A stretch of DNA of 64,000 bases from positions 192,303-256,302 of the forward strand of contig JAAZNU010000039.1 in NCBI GenBank assembly GCA_012798135.1, in the 5' to 3' direction. Below, piece by piece: positions 18,467 through 27,588 of this stretch. Numbering within the stretch: the first letter of the stretch is position 1; each line of letters begins with the position of its first letter. The DNA is from Veillonellaceae bacterium (GTDB lineage: Bacteria > Bacillota_C > Negativicutes > UBA1444). The notes below the pieces were generated by a model. That model made no database searches, had not been told where the DNA came from, and saw only the letters and a list, made by a program, of their open reading frames with translations. The position numbers were made by a program, and so were the translations under genes.

Positions 18467-19192
18467 CTAGCCTTTAATGATGCGTCGCGCTCCAATATAT
18501 CTGTCCCGGTGGTACGGGTTATACATTGAAGTGATAACAACCTGCCCAGCGCCCGAGCTGGCATGGATGAATTGCTCATTTCCCAGGTATATCCCAACAT
18601 GCGACGGTCCAGGTTCATAAGTGCTGAAAAAAACCAGGTCCCCGGGCTGTAATGCATTTCTCGCCACGGGTAGACCGACCTCAAATTGACCGTCAGCCAT
18701 GCGCGGCAGGCCATAGCCCATCTGATCAAACAGATAGAAAATAAAGCCCGAACAATCAAATCCATTTGGCGAACGACCCGCCCAGACATATGGCACGCCC
18801 AGATACTGTCGGGCCAAATTGATCAAAATCTGCGCCCTACGTCCATCGACACGCCCCCGGCTGATCGAACTGGCTCCCCGGAAGTTTTTCAACGCCTCCC
18901 AGGTGCTCAGGCCGACGATTCCGTCGGCATCCAATCCTGCATCCATCTGGAACTGAATAACGGCGCTCAGCGTGTTGGAGCCGAAACGTCCATCAACGGA
19001 TTCCTTGTAATAACCATATTCTTTTAATTTGTTCTGCAACTTGGAGACTTCGTCGCCATACATTCCCCGCTTAACGGGCATATCCGGGCTTGCCGGCTCG
19101 GCAGCAACCGGAACGGCTGAAAACATCATAAACGCCAAAAACAGAACCATCATCAACCCAAACATCTTCTTTTTTTCCACCACTCGCTTCAT
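18467..19192 (-). CDS. Secreted NlpC/P60 peptidoglycan endopeptidase
   Basis: 241 aa. Signal peptide at residues 1-31 (KKK then a hydrophobic run, ending VAAE), a PG_binding_1 domain (about 40-103, VSKLQNKLKEYGYY) and an NlpC/P60 domain (about 118-241) with catalytic Cys147 in GFDCSGF, His198 in PSHVGIYLG and His210. It should cut stem peptides in the cell wall or spore cortex. A good sigma-H-type promoter lies upstream, pointing to expression at the start of stationary phase or sporulation. Terminator follows. Confidence 0.92.
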   Translation of the reverse strand: MKRVVEKKKMFGLMMVLFLAFMMFSAVPVAAEPASPDMPVKRGMYGDEVSKLQNKLKEYGYYKESVDGRFGSNTLSAVIQFQMDAGLDADGIVGLSTWEALKNFRGASSISRGRVDGRRAQILINLARQYLGVPYVWAGRSPNGFDCSGFIFYLFDQMGYGLPRMADGQFEVGLPVARNALQPGDLVFFSTYEPGPSHVGIYLGNEQFIHASSGAGQVVITSMYNPYHRDRYIGARRIIKG

Positions 19193-19224
19193 GACTCACC
19201 TCGATTCAGAATTTTACCTTACCT

Positions 19225-19253
19225 ACATTCTCCGCATTTTAAAAAAATCCTGC
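19225..19253 (-). promoter_or_regulatory. Candidate sigma-H promoter of the NlpC/P60 gene
   Basis: Minus strand GCAGGATTT (19245-19253) fully fits RNAGGAWWW; after 11 bases GGAGAATGT (19225-19233) fits RNNGAATWW at all but one position. It leaves a 5' leader of about 25-30 bases with a GAGGTGA ribosome site. Sequence match seen; sigma-H use inferred. Confidence 0.55.
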
Positions 19254-19305
19254 CTGTTTTATTTTTTTGAACCGACCCGAGGCGCATCCGATTCCCGTTT
19301 TCCTG

Positions 19306-19334
19306 TTGACAAGCCCCCATAGATTGTGTATAAT
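19306..19334 (+). promoter_or_regulatory. Consensus promoter of tRNA-Pro
   Basis: TTGACA (19306-19311), 17-base spacer, TATAAT (19329-19334): perfect vegetative consensus, about 10 bases before the likely transcription start of the tRNA. Confidence 0.92.
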
Positions 19335-19350
19335 TTGAAACTGTGAACTC

Positions 19351-19427
19351 CGGGGCGTAGCGCAGTTTGGTAGCGCGCCTGGTTCGGGACCAGGAGGCCG
19401 CAGGTTCAAGTCCTGTCGCCCCGACCA
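19351..19427 (+). tRNA. tRNA-Pro (anticodon CGG)
   Basis: Seven-bp acceptor CGGGGCG/CGCCCCG, anticodon arm CCTGG-TTCGGGA-CCAGG giving anticodon CGG, TTCAAGT T-loop and an encoded CCA. Own promoter and terminator. Confidence 0.95.
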
Positions 19428-19435
19428 TCAATATT

Positions 19436-19471
19436 AAAGGAAGGAACTCTTCGTCGAGTTCCTTCCTTTTT
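19436..19471. terminator. Strong bidirectional terminator after tRNA-Pro
   Basis: 14-bp perfect stem (19436-19449 with 19456-19469), six-base loop, followed by TT on the plus side; on the minus side it is followed by TTTAATATT and can also end the nitroreductase transcript. Confidence 0.85.
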
Positions 19472-19507
19472 GCTATTTATGCTTTCATTTAGCACAACCG
19501 GAGTTTT

Positions 19508-20158
19508 TTAGTCAACAACCGTCAAAATCTCTCCAAGCGGTTTTCGTGCCGGCGATCCGCCGCCACCGGCCGGGATTCCTAACGGAGTCAACGCCGCCAG
19601 GATGTAGTCTTCTTTGTGAAAGCCAACCATCTGGGCGATTTCCTTCCCGGCATAATTGGGGCCGGTCATCCAGCAAGTTCCATAGCCGAGGGCAGCTGCG
19701 GCCAGATGCAGGTTTTGCAGAGCGGCAGCGACATTTTGAATTCCGGGGTTAGCCCGGCGCAGACTGTCAATTTCCGCTTGAGTCAAACCGGGGCCAGGAA
19801 CCATATCATCGGCCGGAACCGGATAGGACCCCGCAAAAGCCAGAACGACTGCCGGCGCATTCCGGAAAACCGTATGATAACCCACCGACTTTTTAAAATC
19901 ATTTTTTCTTTGCTCATCGGCAATGAAGGGCAACAGTATTTCGTGTTTTTTCTCGACCATAATCGCCATATCCGCAATCATTTTGGCATTTCGAACCACC
20001 ACAAAATGCCAGTTTTGCGCATTTTTCCCCGATGGCGCATGTATCGCGGCGTCAATCAATGCATTCACAATTTCATCGGGTACCGGTGTCGTCAAAAATT
20101 TGCGAACACTCCGGCGACGATAAATAAACTCCAGTTCTTTCTGATTTTCCATCAACAT
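19508..20158 (-). CDS. Nitroreductase family protein
   Basis: 216 aa FMN-dependent oxidoreductase. Family marks: RRRSVRKF near the start, HAPSGKNAQNWHFVVV at about 38-53 (FMN phosphate/ribityl contacts) and TCWMTGPNYA followed by PLGIPA near the end. Physiological substrate cannot be told. Its ATG directly follows the TGA of the preceding zinc-cluster gene, so the two are cotranscribed. Confidence 0.9.
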   Translation of the reverse strand: MLMENQKELEFIYRRRSVRKFLTTPVPDEIVNALIDAAIHAPSGKNAQNWHFVVVRNAKMIADMAIMVEKKHEILLPFIADEQRKNDFKKSVGYHTVFRNAPAVVLAFAGSYPVPADDMVPGPGLTQAEIDSLRRANPGIQNVAAALQNLHLAAAALGYGTCWMTGPNYAGKEIAQMVGFHKEDYILAALTPLGIPAGGGGSPARKPLGEILTVVD

Positions 20159-20587
20159 TCACTCCTCCACGGCTTCTTCCACCAAGCGGTCCCATATTTC
20201 ATCGAGAACTTCCGGATCCCAGCCAGTCCCCTGCCCACTTATAGCCTTACAGACATACTCGCCAAACTCCGGCAATTTTACCCACCAGTTGCGTCCACCC
20301 AGCCGAACGGCTTCCCGCAAGCGAACAATTTGATTTCGTGTCAACAGATTGCGCAAAAACAACACCGCGCCGGCCACAGCTGCCGAGTCTAGCCTCTTAA
20401 CTTTCATGAGCGTCCAAGCTCGGTCGGGGCCAAAATGAAGCAGACACGACATACAGATACATTCGCCATGAAAACTGTAACAGGTAGCAACAGTTAACGC
20501 GTCGCCACAAAGCAGGCAATTGGAGTGAACATTTTCCGCGTGTCGACGATCGCCTCGCTGCGGCCGCAATTGATCAACCATATCCAT
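20159..20587 (-). CDS. Uncharacterised protein with N-terminal four-cysteine cluster
   Basis: 142 aa from the ATG at 20587 (AAGGA six bases ahead). Cysteines in CLLC (about 25-28) and CICMSC (about 43-48) resemble a zinc ribbon; then a helical, Trp-containing middle (NWWVKLPEFGEYVCKA) and an acidic end (EIWDRLVEEAVEE). I do not recognise the family. Its stop abuts the nitroreductase start. Confidence 0.6.
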   Translation of the reverse strand: MDMVDQLRPQRGDRRHAENVHSNCLLCGDALTVATCYSFHGECICMSCLLHFGPDRAWTLMKVKRLDSAAVAGAVLFLRNLLTRNQIVRLREAVRLGGRNWWVKLPEFGEYVCKAISGQGTGWDPEVLDEIWDRLVEEAVEE

Positions 20588-20610
20588 CGAGCTTCCTTTT
20601 CCATTCACTA

Positions 20611-20648
20611 CGAAAAAGAACAGCGAGATCCCGGTCAGGATCTCGCTG
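20611..20648 (-). terminator. Terminator after the EF-G paralogue
   Basis: Minus strand 11-bp stem (20621-20631 with 20638-20648, GATCC/GGATC core) followed by TTCTTTTTC. Confidence 0.85.
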
Positions 20649-20658
20649 AAGGATCCGC

Positions 20659-22737
20659 TTACTCTTCTTCTTCCTGTTTTTCCTTCTTGTAGGCTTCAAT
20701 AATTGCTTCAGCCTGGCGCTGCGGCACTTCGGCGTAATGATCGAACGCCATGGTAAAATTGCCGCGGCCCTGGGTTATCGACCGCAAGTCGATCGCATAG
20801 CGGAACATTTCCGACATGGGCGCCATGGCCCGAACAATCCCCAACCCGCCGCCGATTGGTTCCATGCCCAGAATTCGGCCGCGCTTGCCATTGAGATCAC
20901 CGATAATATCGCCCATATAGGATTCCGGGACCGTCACTTCCACGCTATAGATCGGTTCGAGCAAAATCGGCTTCGCCTGCACAACGCCTTTACGAATGGC
21001 CAACGCGCTGGCGACCTTAAAGGACATTTCCGACGAGTCCACGTCATGGTAAGAACCGTCGGTCAATGTGACCTTGATATCAACCACCGGATAGCCGGCA
21101 ATGACACCTTTGGCAAAGGCTTCCCGCACCCCTTTTTCGACGGCGGGGATAAACGACTTCGGCACCGACCCGCCAAATGTAGCGTCTACAAACTCAAATG
21201 GCGACCCTTGCGGCAACGGATCCAGTTGCAACCAAACGTGACCGTACTGTCCATGTCCGCCGGTTTGTTTCTTGTGTTTGCCTTCGACTTTCACACCGGT
21301 TCGGATCGTTTCCCGATATGCAATCTTCGGATCGCTCAGTTTGACATCCACGCCGAATTTTCGTTTCAGTCGCTCGGCCATGATTGCCAAATGGAGGTCG
21401 CCCATGCCGCTAACCAACAACTGACTGGTTTCCGGATGCTTCCGGAATTTCAGTGTGGGATCTTCATCGGAGAGGCGAGTCAACGCCGTCCCGATCTTAT
21501 CTTCATCCCCTTTGTTTTTGGGTTCAATGCACAGGGTAAACATCTGACCGGGATAATCGATCGGCGGAAATATGACTGGTTTGTCCTTGTCGCAGAGGGT
21601 GTCGCCGGTGCCGGTTTCCGCCATTTTGGCCACCACCACGATATCGCCGGCGTTCGCGACAGTCATTGTGTCCTGCGTTTTCCCCTTCATAGTAAATAGG
21701 TTGCCGATCCGTTCGGATTTTTCTTTTGTAGCATTATAGAGCGTGCTGTCGGGTTTTAAAGTTCCGGAAAAGACACGAATAAAGCTCAATCGCCCGACAA
21801 AAGGATCAGCCGTAGTCTTGAACACAAGGGCTGAAAACGGATCCGGAACAGTCCGGGTCACCGCTTCCGACGACTTGGGCTGTTCACCGGTCACTTTGAT
21901 TTTATCGGCAGAGGGAACATACTGAATCAGAGACGTCAAAAAATCAGCAATTCCAATATTCTTTGTCGCCGAGCCGCAAAACACCGGGCAAATCCTGCCG
22001 TCCGCCACGCCTTTGACCAAGCAGGCGGAAATTTCCTCATCCGAAAGTTCTTCTCCTTCCAGATACTTAGCCAGCACATCATCGTCGGACTCAGCCGCTG
22101 CCTCGATCATGCTCATGCGGGCTAATTCCACGGCATCCGCCATGTCAGCCGGAAGCGCGGATTCGGTAACCTTGCCGCCTTTGTAAATGAAAGCCTTCTT
22201 GCCGACAATATCCACTACGCCGCTAAACGATTCCTGAGAGCCGACCGGCAGTTGAAGCGGCACAATGTTGCCGCCGAATGCAGCTTTCATTGCCTCAACC
22301 GTTGCATCAAAATCGGCGTTTTCACGATCCATCTTATTCACAAACGCAATTCGCGGCAAATTTTGTTCACCCGCATATTTCCAGACCTTTTCCGTTTCGA
22401 CTTCCACGCCGGAAGCCGCACACAGTACGACCACAGCCGCATCGACCGCCCGCAGGGCTCCTTTGACTTCGGAAACGAAGTCCGAGTATCCCGGGGTATC
22501 CAAGACATTGATCTTATAATCTTTCCATTCGCAGGGAGCCAAAGCAGCGCTGATGCTGACCTTCCGCTTAACCTCTTCCGCTTCGAAGTCGGTGGTCGCC
22601 GAGCCGTCATCAACACGGCCTAGACGGGTAATCGTCCCGGCGTTGAACAGCATGGCTTCGGTCAGGGAAGTTTTTCCGGCGCCACCGTGAGCTACAATGC
22701 CCACATTTTTGATCCTGTCGCTTTTGTACTCTTTCAA
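20659..22737 (-). CDS. Elongation factor G-like GTPase (EF-G paralogue)
   Basis: 692 aa with the five EF-G domains. G1 is AHGGAGKTSLTEAML rather than the canonical GHIDAGKT of the main EF-G; G3 is DTPGYSDF and G4 NKMDREN. The C-terminal domain has GRILGMEP and SEMFRYAIDLRSITQGRG. The G1 change and isolated position (no rpsL/rpsG/tufA nearby) place it in the second EF-G group, whose role is not settled. TTG start, eight bases after AGGAGG. Confidence 0.88.
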   Translation of the reverse strand: MKEYKSDRIKNVGIVAHGGAGKTSLTEAMLFNAGTITRLGRVDDGSATTDFEAEEVKRKVSISAALAPCEWKDYKINVLDTPGYSDFVSEVKGALRAVDAAVVVLCAASGVEVETEKVWKYAGEQNLPRIAFVNKMDRENADFDATVEAMKAAFGGNIVPLQLPVGSQESFSGVVDIVGKKAFIYKGGKVTESALPADMADAVELARMSMIEAAAESDDDVLAKYLEGEELSDEEISACLVKGVADGRICPVFCGSATKNIGIADFLTSLIQYVPSADKIKVTGEQPKSSEAVTRTVPDPFSALVFKTTADPFVGRLSFIRVFSGTLKPDSTLYNATKEKSERIGNLFTMKGKTQDTMTVANAGDIVVVAKMAETGTGDTLCDKDKPVIFPPIDYPGQMFTLCIEPKNKGDEDKIGTALTRLSDEDPTLKFRKHPETSQLLVSGMGDLHLAIMAERLKRKFGVDVKLSDPKIAYRETIRTGVKVEGKHKKQTGGHGQYGHVWLQLDPLPQGSPFEFVDATFGGSVPKSFIPAVEKGVREAFAKGVIAGYPVVDIKVTLTDGSYHDVDSSEMSFKVASALAIRKGVVQAKPILLEPIYSVEVTVPESYMGDIIGDLNGKRGRILGMEPIGGGLGIVRAMAPMSEMFRYAIDLRSITQGRGNFTMAFDHYAEVPQRQAEAIIEAYKKEKQEEEE

Positions 22738-22856
22738 ATCGGGCCCCTCCTATTTTTGTCAAATTCAACGCATGAAAATTATTTTTAAGACTTCTATCTC
22801 TATCGAACATTTTCCTGCTGATTCTGACGATTCAAAAAAGGAGAAAGTTAAAATCT

Positions 22857-23360
22857 TTAGGAAATTTCCACTTCAGCCCGCGCCAACGTAAAACATAGAT
22901 CTGACAACCGATTTAGAACAATCAAAATCACTTCATCCATCGTTTCCTGTCGTGACATACGCCACACTTGGCGTTCCGCCCGGCGGGCGGTGGTGCGAGC
23001 CACATCCAGTGCGGCAGCACCGGGGGTATCCCCCGGAACGATAAAATGATTCAACGGCTTCATGCGTTGGGTATACGAATCGATCAGCTCCTCCAGCCGT
23101 GTGACATCCTTAGCGGTCGTGTAAGCCGGCGCCCCGTCGCTGGCCAAATCCGACATAACCCTTTGCATCAGCAGTTTCTGTAACTCCAGGATCGTTTCCC
23201 GAACTTCCGGATTGGTGACCCAAGCCCGGGCCATCCCAAGGGCGGAATTGATTTCATCCACATTTCCGTAGGCTTCGACACGCGCACTGTCCTTATTGAC
23301 GCGTTGCCCCGTGTACAATCCCGTTGTTCCTTTATCGCCTGTCTTGGTATAGATTTTCAT
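22857..23360 (-). CDS. Cob(I)alamin adenosyltransferase, PduO type
   Basis: Transfers adenosyl from ATP to cobalamin. 167 aa, opening MKIYTKTGDKGTTGLYTG (ATP loop), AYGNVDEINSALG and the C-terminal RTTARRAERQVW basic motif with ILVLNRLSDLCF-like end. The ATG at 23360 lies six bases after GAGGAGG and overlaps nothing but the ribosome site region at the ndk end. Implies use of adenosylcobalamin enzymes. Confidence 0.93.
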   Translation of the reverse strand: MKIYTKTGDKGTTGLYTGQRVNKDSARVEAYGNVDEINSALGMARAWVTNPEVRETILELQKLLMQRVMSDLASDGAPAYTTAKDVTRLEELIDSYTQRMKPLNHFIVPGDTPGAAALDVARTTARRAERQVWRMSRQETMDEVILIVLNRLSDLCFTLARAEVEIS

Positions 23361-23371
23361 GAAGTACCTCC

Positions 23372-23794
23372 TCAGCACTCGGTTAAAATTTCCGTGGCGG
23401 AAAAAAACACGCTGATTTCTCGCTCGGCACTTGCCGGGGCGTCGGATCCATGGATCACATTTTGCGTCATCGTCAGGGCATAATCACCGCGTATCGTTCC
23501 CGGCGCCGCCTCCAGCGGATTGGTAGCCCCCATCATCGTTCGGACGGCGCGGATCGCGTTTTCTCCCTCCACAACCATGGCGATGACCGATCCTGAAGTG
23601 ATAAAATCGACCAAACTCTCAAAAAAAGGTTTACCGGTATGTTCCGCATAATGTTTTTCCGCCAACGCTCTCGACATTCGCATCAGCTTTAAAGCGACAA
23701 TTCGCAATCCTCGCTGTTCAAAACGGGCAATGATTTGGCCGCCTAGTCTTCTTTTTACCCCATCCGGTTTAACAAGCACCAAGGTTTTCTCCAC
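23372..23794 (-). CDS. ndk: Nucleoside diphosphate kinase
   Basis: Balances nucleoside triphosphate pools. 140 aa with [19 protein letters not shown] at the start and the phospho-histidine motif [16 protein letters not shown] near residue 115. GTG start. Between the M42 peptidase and the adenosyltransferase. Confidence 0.97.
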   Translation of the reverse strand: MEKTLVLVKPDGVKRRLGGQIIARFEQRGLRIVALKLMRMSRALAEKHYAEHTGKPFFESLVDFITSGSVIAMVVEGENAIRAVRTMMGATNPLEAAPGTIRGDYALTMTQNVIHGSDAPASAEREISVFFSATEILTEC

Positions 23795-23808
23795 GGTACA
23801 CGCTCCCC

Positions 23809-24894
23809 TCAGGATAATAATTCCTGTATTTTTGTGCTATCCAAGCGTTTGATTAATTCCACGATCAGCTGAACAGCGGACTCATAGTCTTGCCGGTTGA
23901 TAATGCCATTATGGGAATGGATATAGCGGGTCGGCACCGACAATACAACACTGGGAACTCCTTGCGCGTGCAAATGAATTCGGCCGCCGTCCGTTCCCCC
24001 GCCTTCGGAAAACTCCAACTGAAATGGAATACCGGCCGACTTGGCCGTTTCCAGCACAAAATCCCGCAATTTAACATGGGGAATCAACGAAGCATCATAA
24101 ATGCATATGGCAACCCCATTTCCCAGCCTGGCTGCCGCTTGGTCTTCGCTCATTCCCGGTGTATCGCCGGCAATGCAGGTATCCACGGCAAGCGCTATCT
24201 GCGGACCAATCACATCGGCGCTGGTTTTGGCGCCGCGACAACCGACTTCTTCCTGAACCGTCCCCACACCATAGACAACATTGGGGTGCTGGACTCGGTC
24301 AAGGCGCTTCAGAACGTCCGCCACGATCGCGCAACCCACCCGGTCATCCCAAGCCTTGCCCAACAACAAGTTCGGGTTGGCCATAGGCGTAAACAGCGTG
24401 AACGGAACCACTGCCACCCCGGGCGTCACGCCGAAATTCTCTTCCGCGTCTTTTTTATCAATGGCGCCGATATCAATATACATTTCTTTTTTCGCGACTA
24501 CTTTTTTGCGTTCCTCCGGCGAGAGGACATGCGGCGGCTTGGCGCCAATAATACCGGGAATATCACCCTTAGGGGACATTACGATGACGCGTTGCCCCAA
24601 CATCACTTGTTCCCACCAGCCACCCAGGGTAACAAATTTCAAAAATCCGTCCTTGGTCACGTTCTTGACCAAAAAACCGATCTCGTCCATATGTGCCGCC
24701 AACATGATCGACGGCCCGTGATCCTTTCCCGGTTTTTTAAAAATCACACTGCCGATTTTGTCCTCAAGAATTTCGCACTTTCCGCCCAAGCGTTTGATCA
24801 TCAGTTCCCGTACTCGTCGTTCAAAGCCGGATGGCCCTGGAACTTCCGATATTTCTTTCAACCAGGCATTCTCTTCGTCAATTTTTATCTTCAT
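23809..24894 (-). CDS. M42 family aminopeptidase
   Basis: 361 aa dinuclear-metal exopeptidase (FrvX/TET-like). Metal and catalytic residues are visible in [22 protein letters not shown], the QEEVGCRGA pair of glutamates, AVDTC and the late [10 protein letters not shown] histidine. Probably a self-compartmentalising dodecamer, as known for the family. Start at 24894 after GGGGG. Lies 20 bases downstream of the FAH-family gene. Confidence 0.93.
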   Translation of the reverse strand: MKIKIDEENAWLKEISEVPGPSGFERRVRELMIKRLGGKCEILEDKIGSVIFKKPGKDHGPSIMLAAHMDEIGFLVKNVTKDGFLKFVTLGGWWEQVMLGQRVIVMSPKGDIPGIIGAKPPHVLSPEERKKVVAKKEMYIDIGAIDKKDAEENFGVTPGVAVVPFTLFTPMANPNLLLGKAWDDRVGCAIVADVLKRLDRVQHPNVVYGVGTVQEEVGCRGAKTSADVIGPQIALAVDTCIAGDTPGMSEDQAAARLGNGVAICIYDASLIPHVKLRDFVLETAKSAGIPFQLEFSEGGGTDGGRIHLHAQGVPSVVLSVPTRYIHSHNGIINRQDYESAVQLIVELIKRLDSTKIQELLS

Positions 24895-24914
24895 TTTTCC
24901 CCCATAAACCATAA

Positions 24915-25673
24915 TTAGTCGGCAATAACCGTGTTGGTAAGCTCACCAATCCCCTCGATGACAACGGCAACGGTATCGCCAATATTTACCGGCCCCACGC
25001 CGGATGGCGTTCCGGTCAGAATCAAGTCTCCCGGATTCATGGTCATCACTTGCGTGATAAATTCAATCAACTCCGGAACCCGGAAAATGAGATTGCCGGT
25101 ATGGGAAGACTGGCGTACCTGACCATTAACCAGACATTTTATCGCGAGTCCATGCGGATCGACGTCCGTTTCAATCCAAGGACCCACGGGCATGAATGTG
25201 TCAAAACTTTTTCCCCGAGTCCACTGCCCATCGCTTATTTGAATGTCGCGTGCTGTAACATCATTGGCACAAGTATAGCCCAAGATATATTCCTGTGCTT
25301 GCGAGGCTTTGACGTGTTTGGCGGTCCTGCCGATTACCACTGCCAGTTCCCCTTCATGGTGCACATTATGAGAAATGGCGGGGTAGCGGATCGTGCCGGC
25401 GGGATCATTCAAGGCGGTAGAAGGCTTGATAAAAAACAACGGTTCTTTGGGTAGCTCCAGCTTCATCTCCGACGCATGATCCCGGTAATTCAACCCAATA
25501 CATACTGCTTTTGTCGGCAGGCAAGGCGCCAACAAATTTATTGTGGCCAAATCGTATTGTTTTCCGGACAGGTTGGGACTGGAAAACAAATCGCCTGCCA
25601 GTTCTTGAATAGTATTGCCGGTTAAAACTCCATAAGCAATTTTCTCTGGGGTTTCGAATCGAACAAACTTCAT
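24915..25673 (-). CDS. Fumarylacetoacetate hydrolase family protein
   Basis: 252 aa. Shows the FAH core: AVCIGLNYRDHASEM, FFIKPSTAL, the metal-binding HHEGELAVVIG and GYTCANDVTARD, and the closing ILTGTPSGVGPVNIGD. Family members act on 2-keto acids (oxaloacetate decarboxylation or acylpyruvate hydrolysis); the substrate here is not determinable. GGAGG ten bases ahead of ATG. Confidence 0.9.
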   Translation of the reverse strand: MKFVRFETPEKIAYGVLTGNTIQELAGDLFSSPNLSGKQYDLATINLLAPCLPTKAVCIGLNYRDHASEMKLELPKEPLFFIKPSTALNDPAGTIRYPAISHNVHHEGELAVVIGRTAKHVKASQAQEYILGYTCANDVTARDIQISDGQWTRGKSFDTFMPVGPWIETDVDPHGLAIKCLVNGQVRQSSHTGNLIFRVPELIEFITQVMTMNPGDLILTGTPSGVGPVNIGDTVAVVIEGIGELTNTVIAD

Positions 25674-25750
25674 GATGCCAATGCCTCCACTGTTTATTTG
25701 TCAAGAGATACGGCCCCCTGATGCAACTCAGAGGGCCGGTGGGGTTCATA

Positions 25751-26614
25751 CTAGCGCATTGATTGCGCCAATTCCTGCAATTTTTGAATCCGTGCTTCGG
25801 TGGATGGATGCGTACTGAACAAACTCATCAAGGACGCTCCTGAACCCGAAAACGGATTAATGATGAACATATGGGAAGTCGCTGGCGTCGCCTCCGGCAT
25901 CACGCGATTCTGTGCGTAGAACTCTATCTTTCGCAAAGCGGATGCCAGTTCCATCGGTTGTCCAGTCAGACGCCCGGCGGATTCATCCGCCATATATTCA
26001 CGGGAACGCGAGATGGCGAATTGAATCAATGCCGCAGCCAACGGAGCAAGAACGATCATGAAGAGGTAGCCGACAATTCCGCCGGCATTGTCATCATCAT
26101 CACTGCGGCCAAACCCAAAAATTGCAGCCCACTGCGCCATATTCGCCAACATGGTGATGGCGCCGGCAATGGAAGAAACCATTGTGCTGATCAATGTGTC
26201 GCGGTGTTTGACATGGCTGAGTTCATGGGCCATGACGCCCTCCACTTCCGACATGGTCAACCCCTGCAGAAGCGAAGTCGTCACCGCCACCGCGGCATGT
26301 TCCGGATCACGGCCGGTAGCAAAGGCATTGGGGGTATCCGTATCGATGATATAAACCCGCGGCATCGGCAGGCTATCTTTGCGGGCCAAATTTGCCACCA
26401 GTCGTACAAGTTCCGGTGCTGTCCGGGCATCCACTTCGCGGGCTCCGTACATGCTAAGAACGATTTTGTCGCTGTACCAGTAGCTGAAAAAGTTCATCAG
26501 CATGGACACGATGAACATTACGGTCATCCCGCGGGTCCCGCCGAAGAAACTCCCGGCCGTAATCAGAAGGCCTGTCAGCGCCGCCATCAATACGGTCGTT
26601 TTTAGGGTATTCAC
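25751..26614 (-). CDS. htpX: Membrane zinc metalloprotease HtpX
   Basis: 287 aa, M48 family, quality control of membrane proteins. N-terminal hydrophobic segments (about 8-45), the NAFATGRDPEHAAVAV strand, the HELSH zinc motif at 130-134, two further membrane stretches (about 145-200) and the third ligand in SREYMADESAGRLTG. GTG start at 26614, ten bases after GGAGG. A GGCCC-rich hairpin without a clear U-tract (about 25711-25736) follows the gene. Confidence 0.95.
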   Translation of the reverse strand: MNTLKTTVLMAALTGLLITAGSFFGGTRGMTVMFIVSMLMNFFSYWYSDKIVLSMYGAREVDARTAPELVRLVANLARKDSLPMPRVYIIDTDTPNAFATGRDPEHAAVAVTTSLLQGLTMSEVEGVMAHELSHVKHRDTLISTMVSSIAGAITMLANMAQWAAIFGFGRSDDDDNAGGIVGYLFMIVLAPLAAALIQFAISRSREYMADESAGRLTGQPMELASALRKIEFYAQNRVMPEATPATSHMFIINPFSGSGASLMSLFSTHPSTEARIQKLQELAQSMR

Positions 26615-26686
26615 TGTGTTTACACCTCCATGTATTTCCCAACTGAAACTCAGTCATGAGTCTCAAACTATATTATAGCATAAGTA

Positions 26687-26710
26687 AAGCCGCAGAAAAA
26701 TCCGCGGCTT
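26687..26710 (-). terminator. Terminator after motB
   Basis: Seven-bp stem AAGCCGC/GCGGCTT, followed by a short TTTACTT on the minus strand. A TATAAT for htpX lies about 10 bases downstream of it, with no good -35. Confidence 0.6.
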
Positions 26711-26739
26711 GCGTAAAATAGGCAACCTAGGGAAACGAC

Positions 26740-27582
26740 CTAATAATTGGTCGATTTTTGTGTTCGAATGATCCAGACCTCAACGCGTCGATTCTTTGCA
26801 CGTCCCTCTTCCGAAGTATTCGGCCGCAACGGGCGATATTCGCCATAACCGATGGCGCTGAAATTTTCCGGCTTAAGCGATGGCTCCTGCGATAATATGA
26901 ACCGCATAAAATTGATAGCCCGCATTCCGCTCAATTCCCAGTTTGATGGATACAGCGAAGTATTGATAGGAACATTATCAGTATGTCCGGCCACGACGAT
27001 TTGTTGCGGCAACCCTGCCAGCAATTTGGCAATATCCGCTGCCAGCTTTTGCGATTCTGGGCGGAGATAGGCTTCTCCGGAAGGAAACAATGCCGAATCC
27101 TTAATTCGTAAACGCACGCCGTCTTCTGTCGATCTCGCTTCCAATTCCCCGACCAGTCCGTTTAGCTTGATATAACGCTCTACCGCCTCCTTCAATTGCA
27201 GAAGTTGGACTGTTTCGCGTAGAGCCGCCTGGGTCAGGGGAACCGCTTTGTTGCTTGTGGCAGATGCAGGAGGCGCATTAGGCCTATTGGGCGGCATGTC
27301 GCTAGTAACGGCAGCAGGAACATTCTCGCTCGGCGCCATAGACGGCGCCATATAGGAAAAGGGAAACATTGAACTGGCACCGCCCGAACCACCTCCGCCG
27401 AGGTTTACAGTAAAAGCGCTATGAAAAGATTTTCCCAGCTCGCCCACCTTTTTTTCATCGGTCTTACTCATACCAAACAATACTATGAACAACGCCAACA
27501 ATAGCGTCAGCAAATCCGAATAAGGGACCAGCCATGTTTCATCCGGATGTTCTTCGTGATGTTCTGAATGTTTACGGCTCAA
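26740..27582 (-). CDS. motB: Flagellar stator protein MotB
   Basis: 280 aa. One transmembrane helix (about 20-40) with the proton-carrying Asp23 in VPYSDLLTLLLALFIV, a linker rich in Pro/Ala, and a C-terminal OmpA-like peptidoglycan-binding domain with VAGHTDNVPI and NWELSGMRAINF. Forms the stator with MotA, encoded six bases upstream. TTG start. Confidence 0.94.
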   Translation of the reverse strand: MSRKHSEHHEEHPDETWLVPYSDLLTLLLALFIVLFGMSKTDEKKVGELGKSFHSAFTVNLGGGGSGGASSMFPFSYMAPSMAPSENVPAAVTSDMPPNRPNAPPASATSNKAVPLTQAALRETVQLLQLKEAVERYIKLNGLVGELEARSTEDGVRLRIKDSALFPSGEAYLRPESQKLAADIAKLLAGLPQQIVVAGHTDNVPINTSLYPSNWELSGMRAINFMRFILSQEPSLKPENFSAIGYGEYRPLRPNTSEEGRAKNRRVEVWIIRTQKSTNY

Positions 27583-27588
27583 ACATCC

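Noticed and set aside
23890..24918. 342-codon plus-strand frame opposite the M42 peptidase
   Set aside because: Antisense shadow: low-complexity, Arg/His-rich product with no start signals, lying exactly over a well-recognised gene.
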